Below are positions 9,671 to 22,800 of a stretch of DNA of 64,000 nucleotides, in pieces (the first letter of the stretch is position 1; each line of letters starts with the position of its first letter). The notes under the pieces are model-generated. The model had not been told where the DNA came from, did no database searches, and worked only from the letters and a program-made list of their open reading frames with translations. Location: the NCBI GenBank assembly GCA_026120185.1, contig JANUWF010002362.1:62001-126000 (forward strand), given 5' to 3'. Both the position numbers and the translations under genes were made by a program. Origin of the DNA: Voacanga thouarsii. Its lineage: Eukaryota; Streptophyta; Magnoliopsida; Gentianales; Apocynaceae.

Positions 9671-12227
9671 TGTAATCCCCTGCACTTTTACCATTGATTG
9701 GTTACTACTTCTAATAGGATGAGAATTTATATTAATAGCCAGAACAAAAGATGATTAATGTAATGAGACGAATATTTAGGTATAATAATATTTTGTCGAG
9801 ACTGGGATGTAATTATTGGATTTATTCTACCCATACCCTAAATCTTTGAAAAGCTACTATTTTTAATAAAATAAGAATTTCAGAGTATGCTGAGAAGAGA
9901 AATTGATTAGTGCGCTAAAACGCACATTTTGCTGTGAATTATGTTATTCAGGTTATCGGGGGCAATTTCGTCATTTTGACCGCCCTGCAACTTTGACCAT
10001 GAATTTGACCAAACTGAGAAGGAATTGAATAATTTAAGAATTACCAATAGATTCAGTAGAACTTTTAGAGTTGAATGGTAAAGTAAAATATTTTTCCATT
10101 TCGAACTCGATATTGGTCATTTTTGAGAAAAAAAATGGAAAATGCGAGCGAAAATTTAGACATTTTGTATTTTGTGATTGGTAGCCCATGAACATGTGTC
10201 AATTTAATAGAGGCTGCATGAAGAGTTCATGCAAGACACATGGAATTAAAGTATTACAAAATAAATAAAGAATATTGTGTAATTTTGTGATTGGAACAAA
10301 TCATTTGTGGGCCCTTTAATTAAGGTCTTGTGAAATATGATTAGCTAATACTTGGACCATGAGAAGGTGATTGAATAGCTGGAAATTGTCCAAGAAAATC
10401 GACAGCCATAGAAGAGAAATGAGGAGAAATTTTTGAGGAGGAAATTAAGTGGTTGATGTGCAAAATTTTCATCGAAACACACCTATACAGTAGCCACCAC
10501 ATAATTAATTGATTTAAAATTTTCCTGGCCAAAATTTGATGAAGAATGGTGGTGGGAAGGTTGTTATATGTCCCAGAATTTTGGCAGCCTCAAAGGGAAA
10601 GAAATAAAGGAAAAGAAATCAATAGAAAATAGTAAAAAGAAAGAAAAAGGTAGCTAGTGTGTGTTCTTGGTGTAGTGTGTGAGTTCTTAAGAGTTTCTTA
10701 GAGCAAATCACACCAAATAGCTCTAAATACAATGTAAAAGCCTATCTTACTTGAATTAAAGTTGTTCTTGGGTCAATGGTTATCATTATGATATCAATTT
10801 TAACATGAAAACATGATTTTCATGTCTTGATTTTGGATCAAAAGCTGGGGTTTATAAACATTATTGTTGAACTCTCTGTGTGTCCATGTGTGTCAGCTAC
10901 CTACAAGATTTATGGATATTATTTTGTGTGAGAAAGAACTGAATATTCATGGTTGTTTGAAGGATTGCTTTTGGTTGATGAGATGATGATCAAAGTAGAA
11001 TGAAAATGGAAGTTACTAGGTTGGAAAAAAATGAATTATACTAGTTTTTTATTAGAAGAAGTGAATTTATATTGAAAAAGCATTACTCTTGTGAGCTATT
11101 GGAATATGGAAATCACAAAATCAATGATGATTTGAAGAAAATTTGAGTTAATTAATGTCCCAAGGTGTTAAAGGCTAAAAGAAAACAATGGAAAGCATGA
11201 ATAGTAGAATTAAGGCAAACTATATTATGTCATGAGAAGTAGGACTCTAAAAAATGCCTATACAAAATTAAAGTGAAGAGTCTTACGGTCGTTTTGGTCT
11301 GTCATTGAGCCAAATTACAGTTGTGGATTGAAAGTTACATACAAAACCAAATCATGTGTCAAGTAGTGAAATTCTAGGAAATTAGTTCGAAAATAGATGA
11401 ACTTAAGGAAGAATAATTGTGTGATTTCGGATGAAATGATTGAGAAATATAGAGTTATCCCTTGTATATGAAGGGAGAAAGGATGTGGAAAAACAAAAAC
11501 GAAAGAATTGAATAAATGATGAAAAACGACGTGAATGAAAGTAGAACATTTTCCTTAACCGTCGGCTAACCGGCAGCCATGTCGGCAAAATGTTGGTTGG
11601 ACTTCGATGAACTGTCGGGCACATCGGCTGCAGTGTACTTAGTTCTAGCGTCGCATTGTTGAGAACTATAGGCTGCATTCTAAGTACAATGACACGTGTA
11701 AGTTCAGTTCTGGAAGTTGCAGTCTCAGTACAATGATACGTGGCACCAAAAGTAAGGACTGCGAGACTTGTATACAGGCCGACCTTTTATTGGAGAAGTG
11801 CCTGAGATCTGAAAATCGGGGCAATAATTTGAAATTGAAATACTATTTTTAAAAAATAATTGAGTTCTAAATAAACTCTTCCTTAGAGAGTTTGAAATTA
11901 TTTCCAGTGAACAAATGAACTGCTTTCCCTACAAAAGTTTATGTGCTCTGTTCTTTCATAAAGCACTAGCACACACGAGACTCACTAGGTGATTTTTCAC
12001 TCACACGTATCTTTTATCTTACATTTTTTTGTAGTATCCGGAGTCGAGTAGACTAACGGATAGAAGAACAATACCACAATGATAGTTGTTTAGGTCCAGA
12101 TATTCCCCTTTTGATAATATGTCTTATTACTGATGTAAAGTGAAAATTTTCATGTTTGAGATTTTCTTTTATATATGTGTATGTGGCCATCAATATGGGT
12201 TATTGTATGGATCTGGACCTTGTACAC
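9671..12227 (+). repeat. 3' LTR of element C, truncated on the right
   Basis: It begins TGTAATCCCC directly after the PPT. At least 2.56 kb remain before copia A2 starts at 12228. No second copy is present in the window, so the true length is unknown. I see no gene in it. It contains a GC-rich patch at 11560-11635 with repeats of GTCGGC and CGGCAGCC-like units. Confidence 0.68.
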
Positions 12228-13510
12228 TGAAGGTTTAAAGCGAGAAACAAAACACATAGCAGAAGCAAAAAAAACTTGAAAATTGAAGAATAGAGGAATC
12301 CCGAACGGAGCCGGTGCCGCTTCCTGCAGCCACAGCCGGCGCCGGTCCCGCTCTGTTTGGATTCTGAGGTAAAAAAAAAAACCTAACCTTTTCTTCTTGT
12401 TCTCAAAGTTGGCTGGACTGGAATGTGTGGAACTGGGGTAGGTGCACTGGTAGAAACTTCTGGTGTGATTCCTGCAAGCCTCCTACCCCGTCTTTGCATG
12501 TATGTGAATGCCAACCTCTTGATCTTCTAATATATGGCATGCCTAATCCTGTTTGGTGAACAACTCACAGTGCTAAGAAATATTTTCTGGAGAGAGAAAA
12601 GGGGTGTCTCTTTTTTTTTCACCAGAGAAGAAGTCGTAAAACAACGTACTTCTCTATTCTCCTATTTAACCTAAATAAAACCATAGGTTAAACTGGACTG
12701 GCTCATTGGACTCTTAGTTTAGCCTTTTGGACTAAATTAATTATTCTAATTAGAACCAAATAAATGGCCCAATAAATAATTAAATTTTCAACCTAAATAA
12801 ACTAGTCTAATTAACAAGCCTATATTAGTTTAATCCCAGGTTAATATTTAATTATTCAAACTGGGCCAAATCCCTAAAAATTAATTAACCCACCAAACTA
12901 ATTTAATTAATTCTCTCTCCCCATTATTTTATTTTATCCAATAATTAAATTAGCTACTTAAATAAAATAAATTCTATTTAATTTAATTTAAGACCAACTT
13001 CTTAGCCTGTATATAATTAAGAATCACGGTCTATATTGGGGACCAAAAGACACACCACCTTGGCTACTAAAATGACCAAAATACCATTGCTATATAAATA
13101 GTGGTATTTTGTATTTTAAATATTTCCTAATATCGCCATAAAGAAATATTGACCCCAAGGATAATGCTGCTTAGCAAAGTCTTCGACATACAAGTGTATT
13201 GACTAAAATACCCCTCTAAACATCGCCGTACATTAGAAAGGAAGAAATGTACTAACACATCCATTCACATGTGTTAAAATACCCCTCTAAGAACGAAAGT
13301 TTATGCGTTAAGTAACCCGTGATCCATACCTTACTGTGAAAGACCTCCATTCACGTAGATCACTTACTTAAACACAATGAGTATTTTCCAAATATAATTT
13401 TGTACAAATAAAAATGTAAATTTACAAACAATTTCTAAAAATAAATTCTTTTATTAAAACATTCTATGCTTACATTAGAAACCTAATCTAAGAGGGCATA
13501 TTTCCAAACA
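12228..13510 (-). repeat. 3' LTR of copia A2 (internally deleted)
   Basis: It starts TGAAGGTTTA and ends CCAAACA in plus orientation, matching 18800 onward and 49300-51128. At 1283 bp it is about 0.5 kb shorter than the A3 LTR: sequence corresponding to about 50383-50910 is missing near 13285. A GC-rich patch lies at 12301-12355. Confidence 0.88.
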
Positions 13511-13528
13511 ATCTCTCACTTGCACTCT
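13511..13528 (-). other. Polypurine tract of copia A2
   Basis: On the minus strand this reads AGAGTGCAAGTGAGAGAT, next to the 3' LTR. A3 has AGAGTGCAAGTGGGAGAT at the matching place. Confidence 0.7.
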
Positions 13529-14203
13529 AAGATTAAGTAAGTTCGTAGGTGCCCACCCCTATAACGTCTAAGTGTCTCTTGAAGATTTTCTCAGCCAAAG
13601 GCTAGGTGAATAGATCTGCTAGATTGTTATCGGAGGCAATCTGTTCCACCACAACTTCCCGTATCTGAAAGAAATCGCAGATCAGGTTGTACTTCCTCTC
13701 GATATACTTCCCCTTCTTGTGGTTCCTGGTTCTTTGGATTGCGATACTACTCCAGTGTTGTCACAATACATCATAATAGGCCTGTCCATGTGTGGCACAA
13801 CTCTAAGTTCTAAAAGGAACTTCCGGTACCAGACTGCTTTCTTAGATGCCTCCGAAGCTGCCAAATACTGAGCTTCTATAGTTGAGTCAGCAATGCAAGA
13901 TTGTTTGATACTCCTCCATGAAATGGCCCCTCCAGACAAGGTGTAGACATATCCACTAGTGGATTTTCTTTCATCCTTATCTGCCTAGAAGTCTGAGTCC
14001 GTGTATCATGTAGGAACCAAGTCATCAACCCTGTAAACCAGCATATAATCTCTCGTTCCCTTGAGGTACTTGAGAATATGCTTTATAGCTTGCCAATGAA
14101 CCTCCCTTGGGTTTGACTGATATCTGCTAACTAAGCTTGGCCTAGTACATAGCATGGTGTATATGAGGCTTCCCATAGCCGAAGCGTAGGGAATCGTACT
14201 CAT
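13529..14203 (-). pseudogene. Copia RNase H remnant (A2)
   Basis: This is the C-terminal domain of pol, which removes RNA from the cDNA hybrid. The frame 13682-13939 shows SGGAISWRSIKQSCIADSTIEAQYLAASEA, the block with the catalytic Glu, and MMYCDNTGVVSQSKEP with its Asp. After that the frame shifts: A3 continues into KGKHIERKDH, while A2 runs into a short alternative tail. The piece at 14006-14203 (IPYASAMGSLIYTM, HWQAIKHILKYLKGTRDYML) is the RT-to-RNase H connection. Several stops separate the pieces. Confidence 0.85.
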
Positions 14204-15026
14204 TCTGTTTTTTCTTCTTGAGACTTAGGACAGTCCCTTAAAGAAAAAAATAACTCATGTCTGCAAGGGATTAGAGATCCCTTCCATGAGTCCATGCTGT
14301 ACTTGGCTAGTATCTTGTCAATATATGCCGCTTGGGATAATCCTAACATTCTCTGCTTTCGATTTCTATGAAGTCTAATCCCGAGAATGTAACTGGCTTC
14401 TCCCAAGTCCTTCATACTGAATTGACTAGACAGCCAAACCTTTATAGATGACAATGACCCTACATTATTTCTAATGAGTAGAATGTCATCCACATAAAAG
14501 ACAAGAAAAATCACTAAAATACCTTCAAGTTTCTTGTACACGCATGGTTTATCCTCATTTTGAATAAAGTCGTATGACTTTACAGTCTCATCAAAACGAA
14601 TGTTCCATACTCTCGATGCCTGCTTAAGTCCATAAATGGACTTCTTAAGCTTGCAGACCATATGTTCTTGGCCTTCCCAATAAAGCCTTCCAGTTGAGAC
14701 ATATAGATGTCTTCACTAAGATGGCCATTTAAAAATGTCGTCTTGGCATCCATTTGTCATATCTTGTAGTCATAATGACATGCGATAGCAAAGAGGATAC
14801 GAATGGACTTAAGCATGGCTACCGGGGAAAAAGTCTTCTCATAATCGATTCCCTCGTTCTGAGTATACCCTTTCGCCACAAGCCTAGCTTTGAAGGTTTC
14901 CACATTCCCATCCACTCCCTTCTTCCTCTTGTATACCCACTTACACCTAATGAGTTTTATCCCTTCAAGTGAAGCTACAAGATCCCAAACCTGATTGAGG
15001 TACATAGACTCAATCTCGACTTTCAT
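14200..15026 (-). pseudogene. Copia reverse transcriptase (A2)
   Basis: Two frames cover it. The upstream frame 14757-15026 gives [33 protein letters not shown] and [15 protein letters not shown]. The downstream frame 14200-14661 is open for 153 codons: CKLKKSIYGLKQASRVWN, FVFYVDDILLI-like (VFYVDDILLIRNN) and MKDLGEASYILGI. The YVDD catalytic box is kept. The middle section, 14662-14756, needs a frame change and a stop to be bridged (QMDAKTTFLNGHL is readable). Confidence 0.88.
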
Positions 15027-15029
15027 TGC

Positions 15030-15266
15030 TTAATGCCATAGATTTGCATCGGCATCAGCAACAACCTTCTCGTATCTTGTGGGGTCTTGTTCCTGATGGT
15101 CAGAGACTAGCTCGAAAGCTTCTCTAGTCCACCTCACTAGAACCCTAGACACTCTCCCACTATGATGAGGCTCCATTTGTATAGGCTCTTGAGACTGTGC
15201 CTCTTCTTGCTCCACAATCGGGTTAGAAGAAGTTGATTTCGAAGATAACTCCTCCTCAAGTTCCAA
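15030..15266 (-). pseudogene. Copia integrase-RT linker (A2)
   Basis: This is an open stretch of 78 codons with the proline- and serine-rich spacer usual between integrase and RT in copia. HHSGRVSRVLVRW is the known basic linker motif. A stop (TAA) then separates it from the RT frame. Confidence 0.75.
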
Positions 15267-16140
15267 CCTAGTTGAACCTTTTATGAAAGTACTTTGATCA
15301 TCCTCTAAGTATCTAGTATTGGTACTAACTAGTACTTTCTGCTCCTTAGGATGATAAAAGTAACAACTCTTTGTCCTTTTTAGATACCTAACAAAATAGC
15401 ATAATTCTAATCTTGGTTCTAACTTGTCTCCCTTGACCAGTACATAAGTTGGACAACCTCATATCCTAAGATGATTTAGACTTGGCTTACACCTAGTCTA
15501 CATCTCATAAGGAGTCCTAAGTACTGAATTGGAAGGCACCAAGTTCAGAATGTATGCCGCTGTTTCCAGGGCATATCACCAAAAAGATATTGGAAGAGTA
15601 GCATGAGACATTATACTTCGAACCATTTCCATCAATATCCTATTGTTTTTCTCATCTACTCCATTCTACTAGGGTATCCCCAGCGCAGAGAGTTGGGATA
15701 CTATCCCATGATGTACCATGTAATCCTTGAATTCACCAAGGAGGTACTCTCTACTACAATCCGATCGTAAGGCCATGATCAACTTACCTGTTCGACGCTC
15801 CATTTTAGCCTTAAACTCCTTGAACATATCAAAAGAGTAAGACTTGCATCTTATCAGGTAAATGAAACCAAACCTTGTACAATCATCGGTGAAAGTGATG
15901 AGGTACTCAAAACCCCCTCTCGTTGGTGTAGACAAGGGACTACACACATCAGTGTGAACAAGACTCAATACCTCATTGGCTCTATCCGCCTTAGGGGTAA
16001 ATGACCTTTTGGTTATCTTTCCCATTAGGCAGGATCCACACTGAGGCCAATTTTCCAATCTGAATGAGCCCAAGGGCCCATCATGGATTAACCTCTGAAT
16101 CTTGGTTGAGTTGATATGACCCAACCTTAGATGCCAATGA
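15267..16140 (-). pseudogene. Copia integrase (A2)
   Basis: The frame 15669-16124 carries LGHINSTKIQRLIH, the Cys pair CGSCLMGK, the first catalytic block HTDVCSP and the second LRSDCSREY, altered from the LRSDRGGEY of A1. It then stops at ALGIP, just where the block with the catalytic Glu should start. Beyond the stop the remainder ([28 protein letters not shown]) is readable in broken frames down to HPKEQKVLVS. The gene is dead. Confidence 0.85.
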
Positions 16141-16590
16141 TAATAGTCATTGGCATTGATCTGTCTCTTCCTTGTTAAAGGTTCAGATTGAGCGTTATTT
16201 AATTAATTGTTAATAGGGTTTATGAAAAATAGATTCCCATACATGTGCCTAGTACATAAAATTTCTCCATCTCTACTGATAGAAATACCAGAATGGAAAG
16301 ATACAGAATATCCTTGATTTATTAGTTTCGTAATCAAAATAAAATTATGTTAAAATTCAGGTACATATAAAATATCTTTCAAAACCACTATTCTATTACA
16401 ATAAAAAACAAGATCCAGCCCTCATACTGCAAGGGCCCAAACTTGTGCTCCATTTCCCACATGTAGTCCATGTTTGTCCTTCTGGAGTCTTCTAATCTTT
16501 CTAAACCCCTGCATGGAGTTACAGATGTGATCAGAGGCTCCTGAATCAACAATCAAAGTGGACGTTGATCCAACCATTAATATGGACTCC
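16141..16590 (-). pseudogene. Copia protease region (A2)
   Basis: The catalytic loop reads LIVDSGASDHICNS near 16520-16565, so the Asp-Ser-Gly triad is intact, unlike A1. Downstream the reading hits stops (for example after WALAV) but can be followed through DGEILCTRHMYGNLFF to the integrase HHCC domain. Confidence 0.8.
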
Positions 16591-17412
16591 AGATAGAAAA
16601 CATTACATGTGGGGTTTTTCTTGACTTGAAGATTTGGACACTCCTTTTTCCAGTGTCCCTTCAGTCTACATTAGAAGTACTTGCCCTTGGGTTTTATCTT
16701 TGGGCTAGGTCTTGGGCTAGGTTGCTGCGTTACACTTCTTCTTCTTGAATTTTCTAGGCTTAAGCTCAATTCTAGAAGAAGAATCCTTAGCAACCGTAGC
16801 CTTTGATTGTCGCTTCGTGACTTTCTCTACCATCTGGAGTTCCTTCATCAACTCAATTAAACTCATGTTTAACTTGTTCTTATTGTAATTCAACTTTAAC
16901 TGAGTAAATGAACTCGGTAGAGATTCGAGAACCATGTCTACTTAGCTCTTTGGGTCAATGACAACCCCTAAGATTTCTACCTCCTCAAAAGTAGCAATCA
17001 TCTTGAGCATACGCTCTCTGACTGATGCTTCCTCAGCCATCTTAGTGTTTGTAATAGTTCGAAGAGCCTCCTGCCTTGCGGTCCAGCTCTTATCAGTGAA
17101 CATTGTGGCCAATGACTGACTTATATCGTACGCAGAAGCCATGTGCTCCTATTTTAACTGGAGTATATTAGACATGGAGGCTGACATGTAACAATGAGAC
17201 ACCTCGTCGGCCTTCTTTCATGCCTTCTCAACCTCTCGCTCCTCAACAGTGGAACCCTCCCCGATAATAGGGCAGGTTTCTTAAAGGACATACTTATACT
17301 CTTCCGTTGTGAGTATTATATCTAGGTTCCTCTTCCAGTCCATATAATTTAGTCCCTTTGACATATTCTCTCTAAGAATAACGGCTAATGGACTAGAAGA
17401 ACCTCCCACCAT
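16591..17412 (-). pseudogene. gag: Copia gag (A2)
   Basis: It starts at the ATG at 17412 (MVGGSSSPLAVI), the same start as A1. The reading is split by stops at 17281 and near 16940, with further changes between 17150 and 17280. The zinc knuckle is damaged: the first Cys is Tyr and a lysine codon has become a stop (YF-stop-C), although the GHWKKEC half survives at about 16640-16670. A1 and A3 keep the first CFKCG half, so this loss is private to A2. Confidence 0.85.
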
Positions 17413-18785
17413 TTCTGAAAAATCAAAAAAAGAAAAAAGAAAAATATTTAGTTTGTGAAAACAAAACAAATATGTGCACTTTATCCTTATTAGCAAAACC
17501 GATAATAATCAATTTGGCTCTTAGGAAAACTAACATGGCTTCTTGGGAAGATTAACAGTTCCCTAAGCTAAGTGTGTTAACCACCACAAATTAATTTTCT
17601 TTCTAGATAATGATCTAGAGGATAACTCCATGAGGGGATGGCCGTTTCCTCTTATTTTCTATGGACATACCCTTGCACTATGACCTCCAACGAGGGGTTG
17701 GACGATCATAGTACATGCCTCAGGTTATTAATTGTATCTCTCTATTAGATTTAGATCCTTGTGGTATCCCCATCCTATATGGATTCACTCTCAGGGTGAT
17801 GCGAGGGGATCCACGATCTCTATGTTAATGTTTATATCCTTTGAGATATTTTTCCATTAACTGATTTTATTTAACTTAAAAACTTAATGATTTCAAAAAT
17901 TTTCCAATTAAAACTTTCTATAGACTTTGGTGTCAAGTTTATTTGACAAAACAATTTTTCTTGTACAAAATAAAACAAAATGGCTTTCTATTTTAACTTA
18001 TAAAAATATCTAAATCCAATAAAACGTGCACATAGGTATAGAAAAATAAATAGCATGCCAGAAAACAGTAGACGTTTTCATGCTTTTCTATTTTTAAACA
18101 TAAATGCCCAGATAATAGAACTAAACACATTAATTAATTAATTAATGGTCTTATTTAATCCTAAATCCCTTACTAATATTTTTCATGCAAAAATATTCCA
18201 TGAATATTAACTATTGCAAAAATATTATCTTGGCCTGGTATGAACCCCAAAACAAAAAAGAAAACGCAAGAAAAATTACAAGGAAAAAACAAAAAATTTC
18301 TTCTTGGTCCACTATACCAGCCGCATTGGATTGAACACCCATATGCAATGTGGTCTGCTGCACCCGTCGCACAGAACCAGACCTCGCGGGTGACCAGCGT
18401 GTGGACCGAACTCCAGACCCGAGTCGGCACCAGTTCGGCAGCCCCAGCCGGTGCCTGTTGCGGTCTGCTCTTCCTGCAATTTTTTTTTTTTTTGCGATTT
18501 TCCTCTATTTTTTTGCACAACTTCTGACTGCATTGGCTCTCTGATTTCAACCTAAATACAATGAAATCACCGAAAACCAACAATCGGCTATACCCATTAA
18601 CATTAGGCTTACACAATTTGCTAAGAAAAATAGTAAATTACAAATCTCCTATACCTCCATCAGAGAGGTTTAACAAAGAATCTATCCATACCAAAAAACA
18701 GTGAAAGATCATAGTTTAATCACACATATGTGTCCAATTTTATTCAACTAGATGCATGCTCTCTATATTTTCACAAAACCTTCAT
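17413..18785 (-). other. Untranslated leader of copia A2
   Basis: It matches the A1 leader inverted, apart from the GC-rich block at 18311-18475. The overlapping frames on both strands through that block are products of its composition and are not conserved with A1, so I call no gene. Confidence 0.7.
18311..18475 (-). other. GC-rich block in the A2 leader
   Basis: It sits at the same place as the A1 block 1814-2009, flanked by matching AT-rich sequence (poly-T on one side, GAAACAAAAAAGAAAACGC-like on the other), but the interior is only weakly similar. Units such as GAGTCGGCACCAG and CAGCCGGTGCC resemble those in the LTRs of A2, B, F and C. Confidence 0.6.
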
Positions 18786-18797
18786 GATTTGATACCA
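18786..18797 (-). other. Primer-binding site of copia A2
   Basis: On the minus strand it reads TGGTATCAAATC. It keeps the first eight bases of the initiator tRNA-Met site and has drifted after that. It lies two bases from the LTR edge at 18800. Confidence 0.7.
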
Positions 18798-18799
18798 AT

Positions 18800-19812
18800 T
18801 GAAGGTTTAAGAACGGGAAAACAAGGCACGTAGTAGAAGCAAAAAACTGGAAAAACTAAGAACAAGAAACTCCAGGCCACAACCGGCGCTGGTTCGGGTG
18901 GGCTTAGCCAGCAATGGTCATGGCCTGGGGAGACTTCGAGGGGAAAGTTTTTTTTACCTCTTTTTCTCAATCTAAGAATTGGCTGGACCAGAATGTGTGG
19001 AACTGGGGTAGGTGCACCGGTGGAAACCTCTGGTGCAATTCCTACAAGCCTCTTACTCCGTCTTTGCATGTATGTGAATGCCAAACTCTCGTTCTTCCAG
19101 TATATGGCCTACCTAATTCTGTTTGGTGAATAACTCACAGAACTAAGGAATATTTTTCTGGAGAGAGAGAGAGAGAGAGGCATCTATTTTTTTTTTTTTT
19201 TACCAGAGAAGAAGCAATTAAAAACAACAATATCGTTTCCCATTCTTCTATTTAACCTAAATAAAACCCTAAGTTAAAATGCACTAGCCCATTGGACTCT
19301 TAGTTTAACCTTTTGGACTAAATTAATTATTCTAATTATAACCAAATAAATGGCCCAAGAAATAATTAATTTTTCTAGCCCAAATAAACTAGTCCAATTA
19401 ATAAACCCATATTAGCTTAGTCTCAAGTTAATCTTTAATTATTCAAATTGGGCCAAAGCCCTGAACAATTAATTAACTCACCAAACTAATTAAATTAATT
19501 CTCTCTCTCCATGGACCTTTATTTTATTCTAACCCAACAATGAAATCGGGCTACTTAAATAAAATAAATTCTATTTAATTTAATTTAAGATCAATTGCTT
19601 AGTCTGTATTTAATTAGGACTCACGGTCTATACTAGGGACCAAAAGACATATCGCTTTGTCTACTACAATGACCAAAATATCCTTGCCATATAAATAGCG
19701 GTATTTTGCATTTTAAATATTTCTTAATATCACCATGAGAAAATACTAACCCCAAGGACAATGTTGCGATAGCAAAGTCTCCGACTTACATGTATAATGA
19801 CTAAAATACCCC
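18800..19812 (-). repeat. 5' LTR of copia A2, U5-side part
   Basis: It starts TGAAGGTTTA like 12228 and follows that LTR to ACTAAAATACCCC at 19812, where gypsy D begins. The rest of the LTR resumes at 31063. Confidence 0.88.
19808..19812. repeat. Left target-site duplication of gypsy D
   Basis: ACCCC here and TCCCC at 31063-31067 flank the element, with one mismatch. The uninterrupted A3 LTR reads ATACCCCTTTATATATC at the same place, confirming a single site. Confidence 0.75.
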
Positions 19813-22800
19813 TGTAACACCCCACTACCTAAGACCAACAGGGCTGGGGATGTCGCCCCGTTTAAAGGACAAGAGGTCTTTACAACTAGGTCACACAACT
19901 GAAAATAAAAACAATACTTTAAAATTGAACTTATTACAACCCAAAAATTCAGGAACAAATCAAAAATAAATTGATTACAATCATCTCTCAAAATAACACA
20001 TAAAATAAATAACATAAAGTCTTCAGCTACTCATCTCCACAGCAGGATTGACCTGAAAACATGGCATAAAAAATGATGAGATAAAAATCTTAGTAAGCTC
20101 GTGTGTGCTTTGAGTGTTTCAGGTAAAACAATTCATGTATGCAAGTTGTAAAAATTGTAAAAGAGAAAGTGCTGGCAAGTAATAAAAAAGGTTAAAAATA
20201 AAGAGTGTCGTTTTGCTCTTCAAACCATACATGTGCACAATAAATACAACTACTCAAATGGGTAGCCATGGGTTACCACACATTGGACCCGATGACCATA
20301 TAATGGTCAGAATGCACAGTTTGTGCAGACTGACAAAAGGTAGGTGATAGGCCTACCGGGTGAGATACTCCTCTTTCTCCACACCCAAACTTACTAGTTG
20401 TCCACTCTGAAAATACACAGTCCACATGACTAAAATTTGCTAGTTGGGACCGGCATGACTTACTGGACTGGTATCCTATCCGAGAAGGACTCACCCCTTA
20501 GAGGTGGCTACCTACTGATAGACTTACCCTAACCTTTCAAAGACTAGTCCTAGTAGTTTACCCTTATTGAGTACTCAACGTTGATTGTCCCACTTGGGAG
20601 AAAATTGATAATACATTGCTTTATTTGGAAATAACAATTAAGGGTTTCTAAAATTCTTGCTAAAGTTAGGTTTTAGAAAGTGTTTTAGAATTGCAAAACT
20701 GCTTGTAAAAATTTTCAAATGATTTGCTTGCCTGAAATAAAATGGAAATAGTCCTTAATTGTCTTTACAAAATGAGTGTCCATAAACTTCACATTTGGCT
20801 TGCCATAGAAACCTTTTATCTTCAATCAAATTTATGCAGAAGCTAACTTGATCCATTGCTTGATCAAATTCAAGATTCTTCCAAAGCTGACCTAACCCCG
20901 CCTAGGGTAAACACAAGTCATAAGGTTATACTCAAGCTATATTCACTTACATAAACAATCTGAGTTCTTCTAATTATAATCATGACCCTAATGTCCTTAG
21001 CTTTAAGACTAGATGATAAAAGCTTTTATAAAATAACTCTAGTTTGATAAGTTAAAATAACTAGGGTTTGATTATTGAAGAATCCTAAGTCCTAGTTGAT
21101 ATTAAGAAATGGTAATTCTTAAGTAGCAAAATAAATTATTATTACACTCTTAATTAATAATCAGTAACACTAAATAACTTTTATTAAATTTTGATTAATA
21201 AATATAAATAATATTTATGAATATATGGTCCACAAGGTCATTAATATTTTACTTATTTATATCAAATGTTATATATATATATTATTTTTAATAAGAAATA
21301 TCATTTATTTGGCTAATAAAATTTCACTATTTCATTTAGTACTCCAATTCCAAAACTTCCTAAGAATTTCGAAATCTTTGGAGGAAAAACATAGTAATAA
21401 TTTTAGTTAGGGTAATAAAATTTGCTAATCAAAATAGCCTAGGATCAACAAGGTCATGATCATAATTTTCCTATTGCTAACAAGAATCATGAACATATAC
21501 TCTAGCATCAATCAACAAACTATTCTATTCATGAACAAGGCTTAAATCCATCCTACTATTACATGGCCAAATCTCTACTAAGCACAATCATACTCACGGC
21601 TTTAGTGAAAATAAGAACATAATATTCTATTCACCAAAGGTGACATAACATCTAGCATGCTTAAACATTCATAATCTCTTAAGACATAGAGAGCATACAT
21701 CAATTCTCAAGGAATTTCTCAAAGCTTAATCATGATCAATCATTCTTATGTTCCAATCTCAACCCCTTAGTACATATACATATACTCAATCCCCAATCAT
21801 ATTCTATTCTCTCTAAGAACATCAAAGAGACATGAATTCAGAATTGAAAAGAATGTTAAGAAGAAATACTTGGTGGATGATTATCTCGATGAAGATTTAA
21901 GAAGGTCCACACATTTGAGGGTCTTGAAATTTCAAAGAGAGGAGAAGGAAAACAGGTATGGTTTTAGCAACCACTTCGGCCAAGAGAAACAGAGAGCATT
22001 AGTATAACATGTTAAGGGTTGAAGGGAAGAAGATGAACAAAAGTTGTTCTTGGTTACCTTGATGATGTTCTTGAGACTTTAAAGAAAAATCTAGTTTTGA
22101 TCCGATTGCAAATTTTTGTTTCTAAGATTTGATGTTATAAATCCAGAAATAGACTCTAGGGGGTATGTAGGCATGTTCTGGAGTTTTTGAGAGGTATTTG
22201 AGGTGTTTAGAGTGGTCTTTGGCTTGAAGAAAGGTAGTGTGTGTGTTCTTGGTGTTCTTGGTGAAAATGGAGAAGATTATAGAGGAATGCTGGACGAATT
22301 CTCTAAAGAAGGTTGGTTGAATGATTGAGAGAGTTTTGGGATTTGGTTTTCATTTTAGGGAGGAAGGGAAAAAATTTGGTTGTTTGAAATTCAAATGGAG
22401 AAATTTTAGGAGTGTTTTGAGGTGGAAGATATGTTAATGGTGTTTGATTGAAGGAGGCTTCTTGGAGCTGCAAATGGCTGACTGGTTTGCTGTGATTTGT
22501 TGAAATGAATGAGGGTTGAGGGAGCTATAAGGCTGGCCAAATATTTGAGTTTAATGGTAGAATAATCCCTGGTTATGAGGCCTAATCCAAGGGTGTTTCA
22601 TGGAGCAAATGCTGTAATTTTTGAACTTCGAATGGAAGTTTGATAGGAGTGATTATAGGAGGAATTTGAGGTATGGCTATGGGGTCTGGTTGTGCAAGGT
22701 AAGTGGAGGGGGGTAATGGTGTTCAGTTGATGGCTGAAAAAGGACTAACTTACAGAGATTTGAGGGTGTTTTTCAGACAAGGCTTGAAGAGAACAAGGAT

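Larger units (their letters stand above)
5312..12227 (+). mobile_element. Decayed chromodomain Ty3/gypsy element C
   Basis: The order protease, reverse transcriptase, RNase H, integrase, chromodomain, PPT, 3' LTR is that of gypsy chromoviruses, most like the Tekay/Del clade. There is no 5' LTR: the element is joined directly to copia A1 integrase. Stops and frameshifts are dense throughout, so this is among the oldest pieces in the window. The 3' LTR is cut at 12227 by copia A2. Confidence 0.8.

Noticed and set aside
12223..12227. TACAC as a target duplication of A2 with TCAAC at 31861
   Set aside because: Only three of five bases agree, no better than chance.
21225..21410. Small frame repeated at 28377-28580
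   Set aside because: Repeated only because the two D LTRs are copies; it contains the TA microsatellite and differs in length between them.
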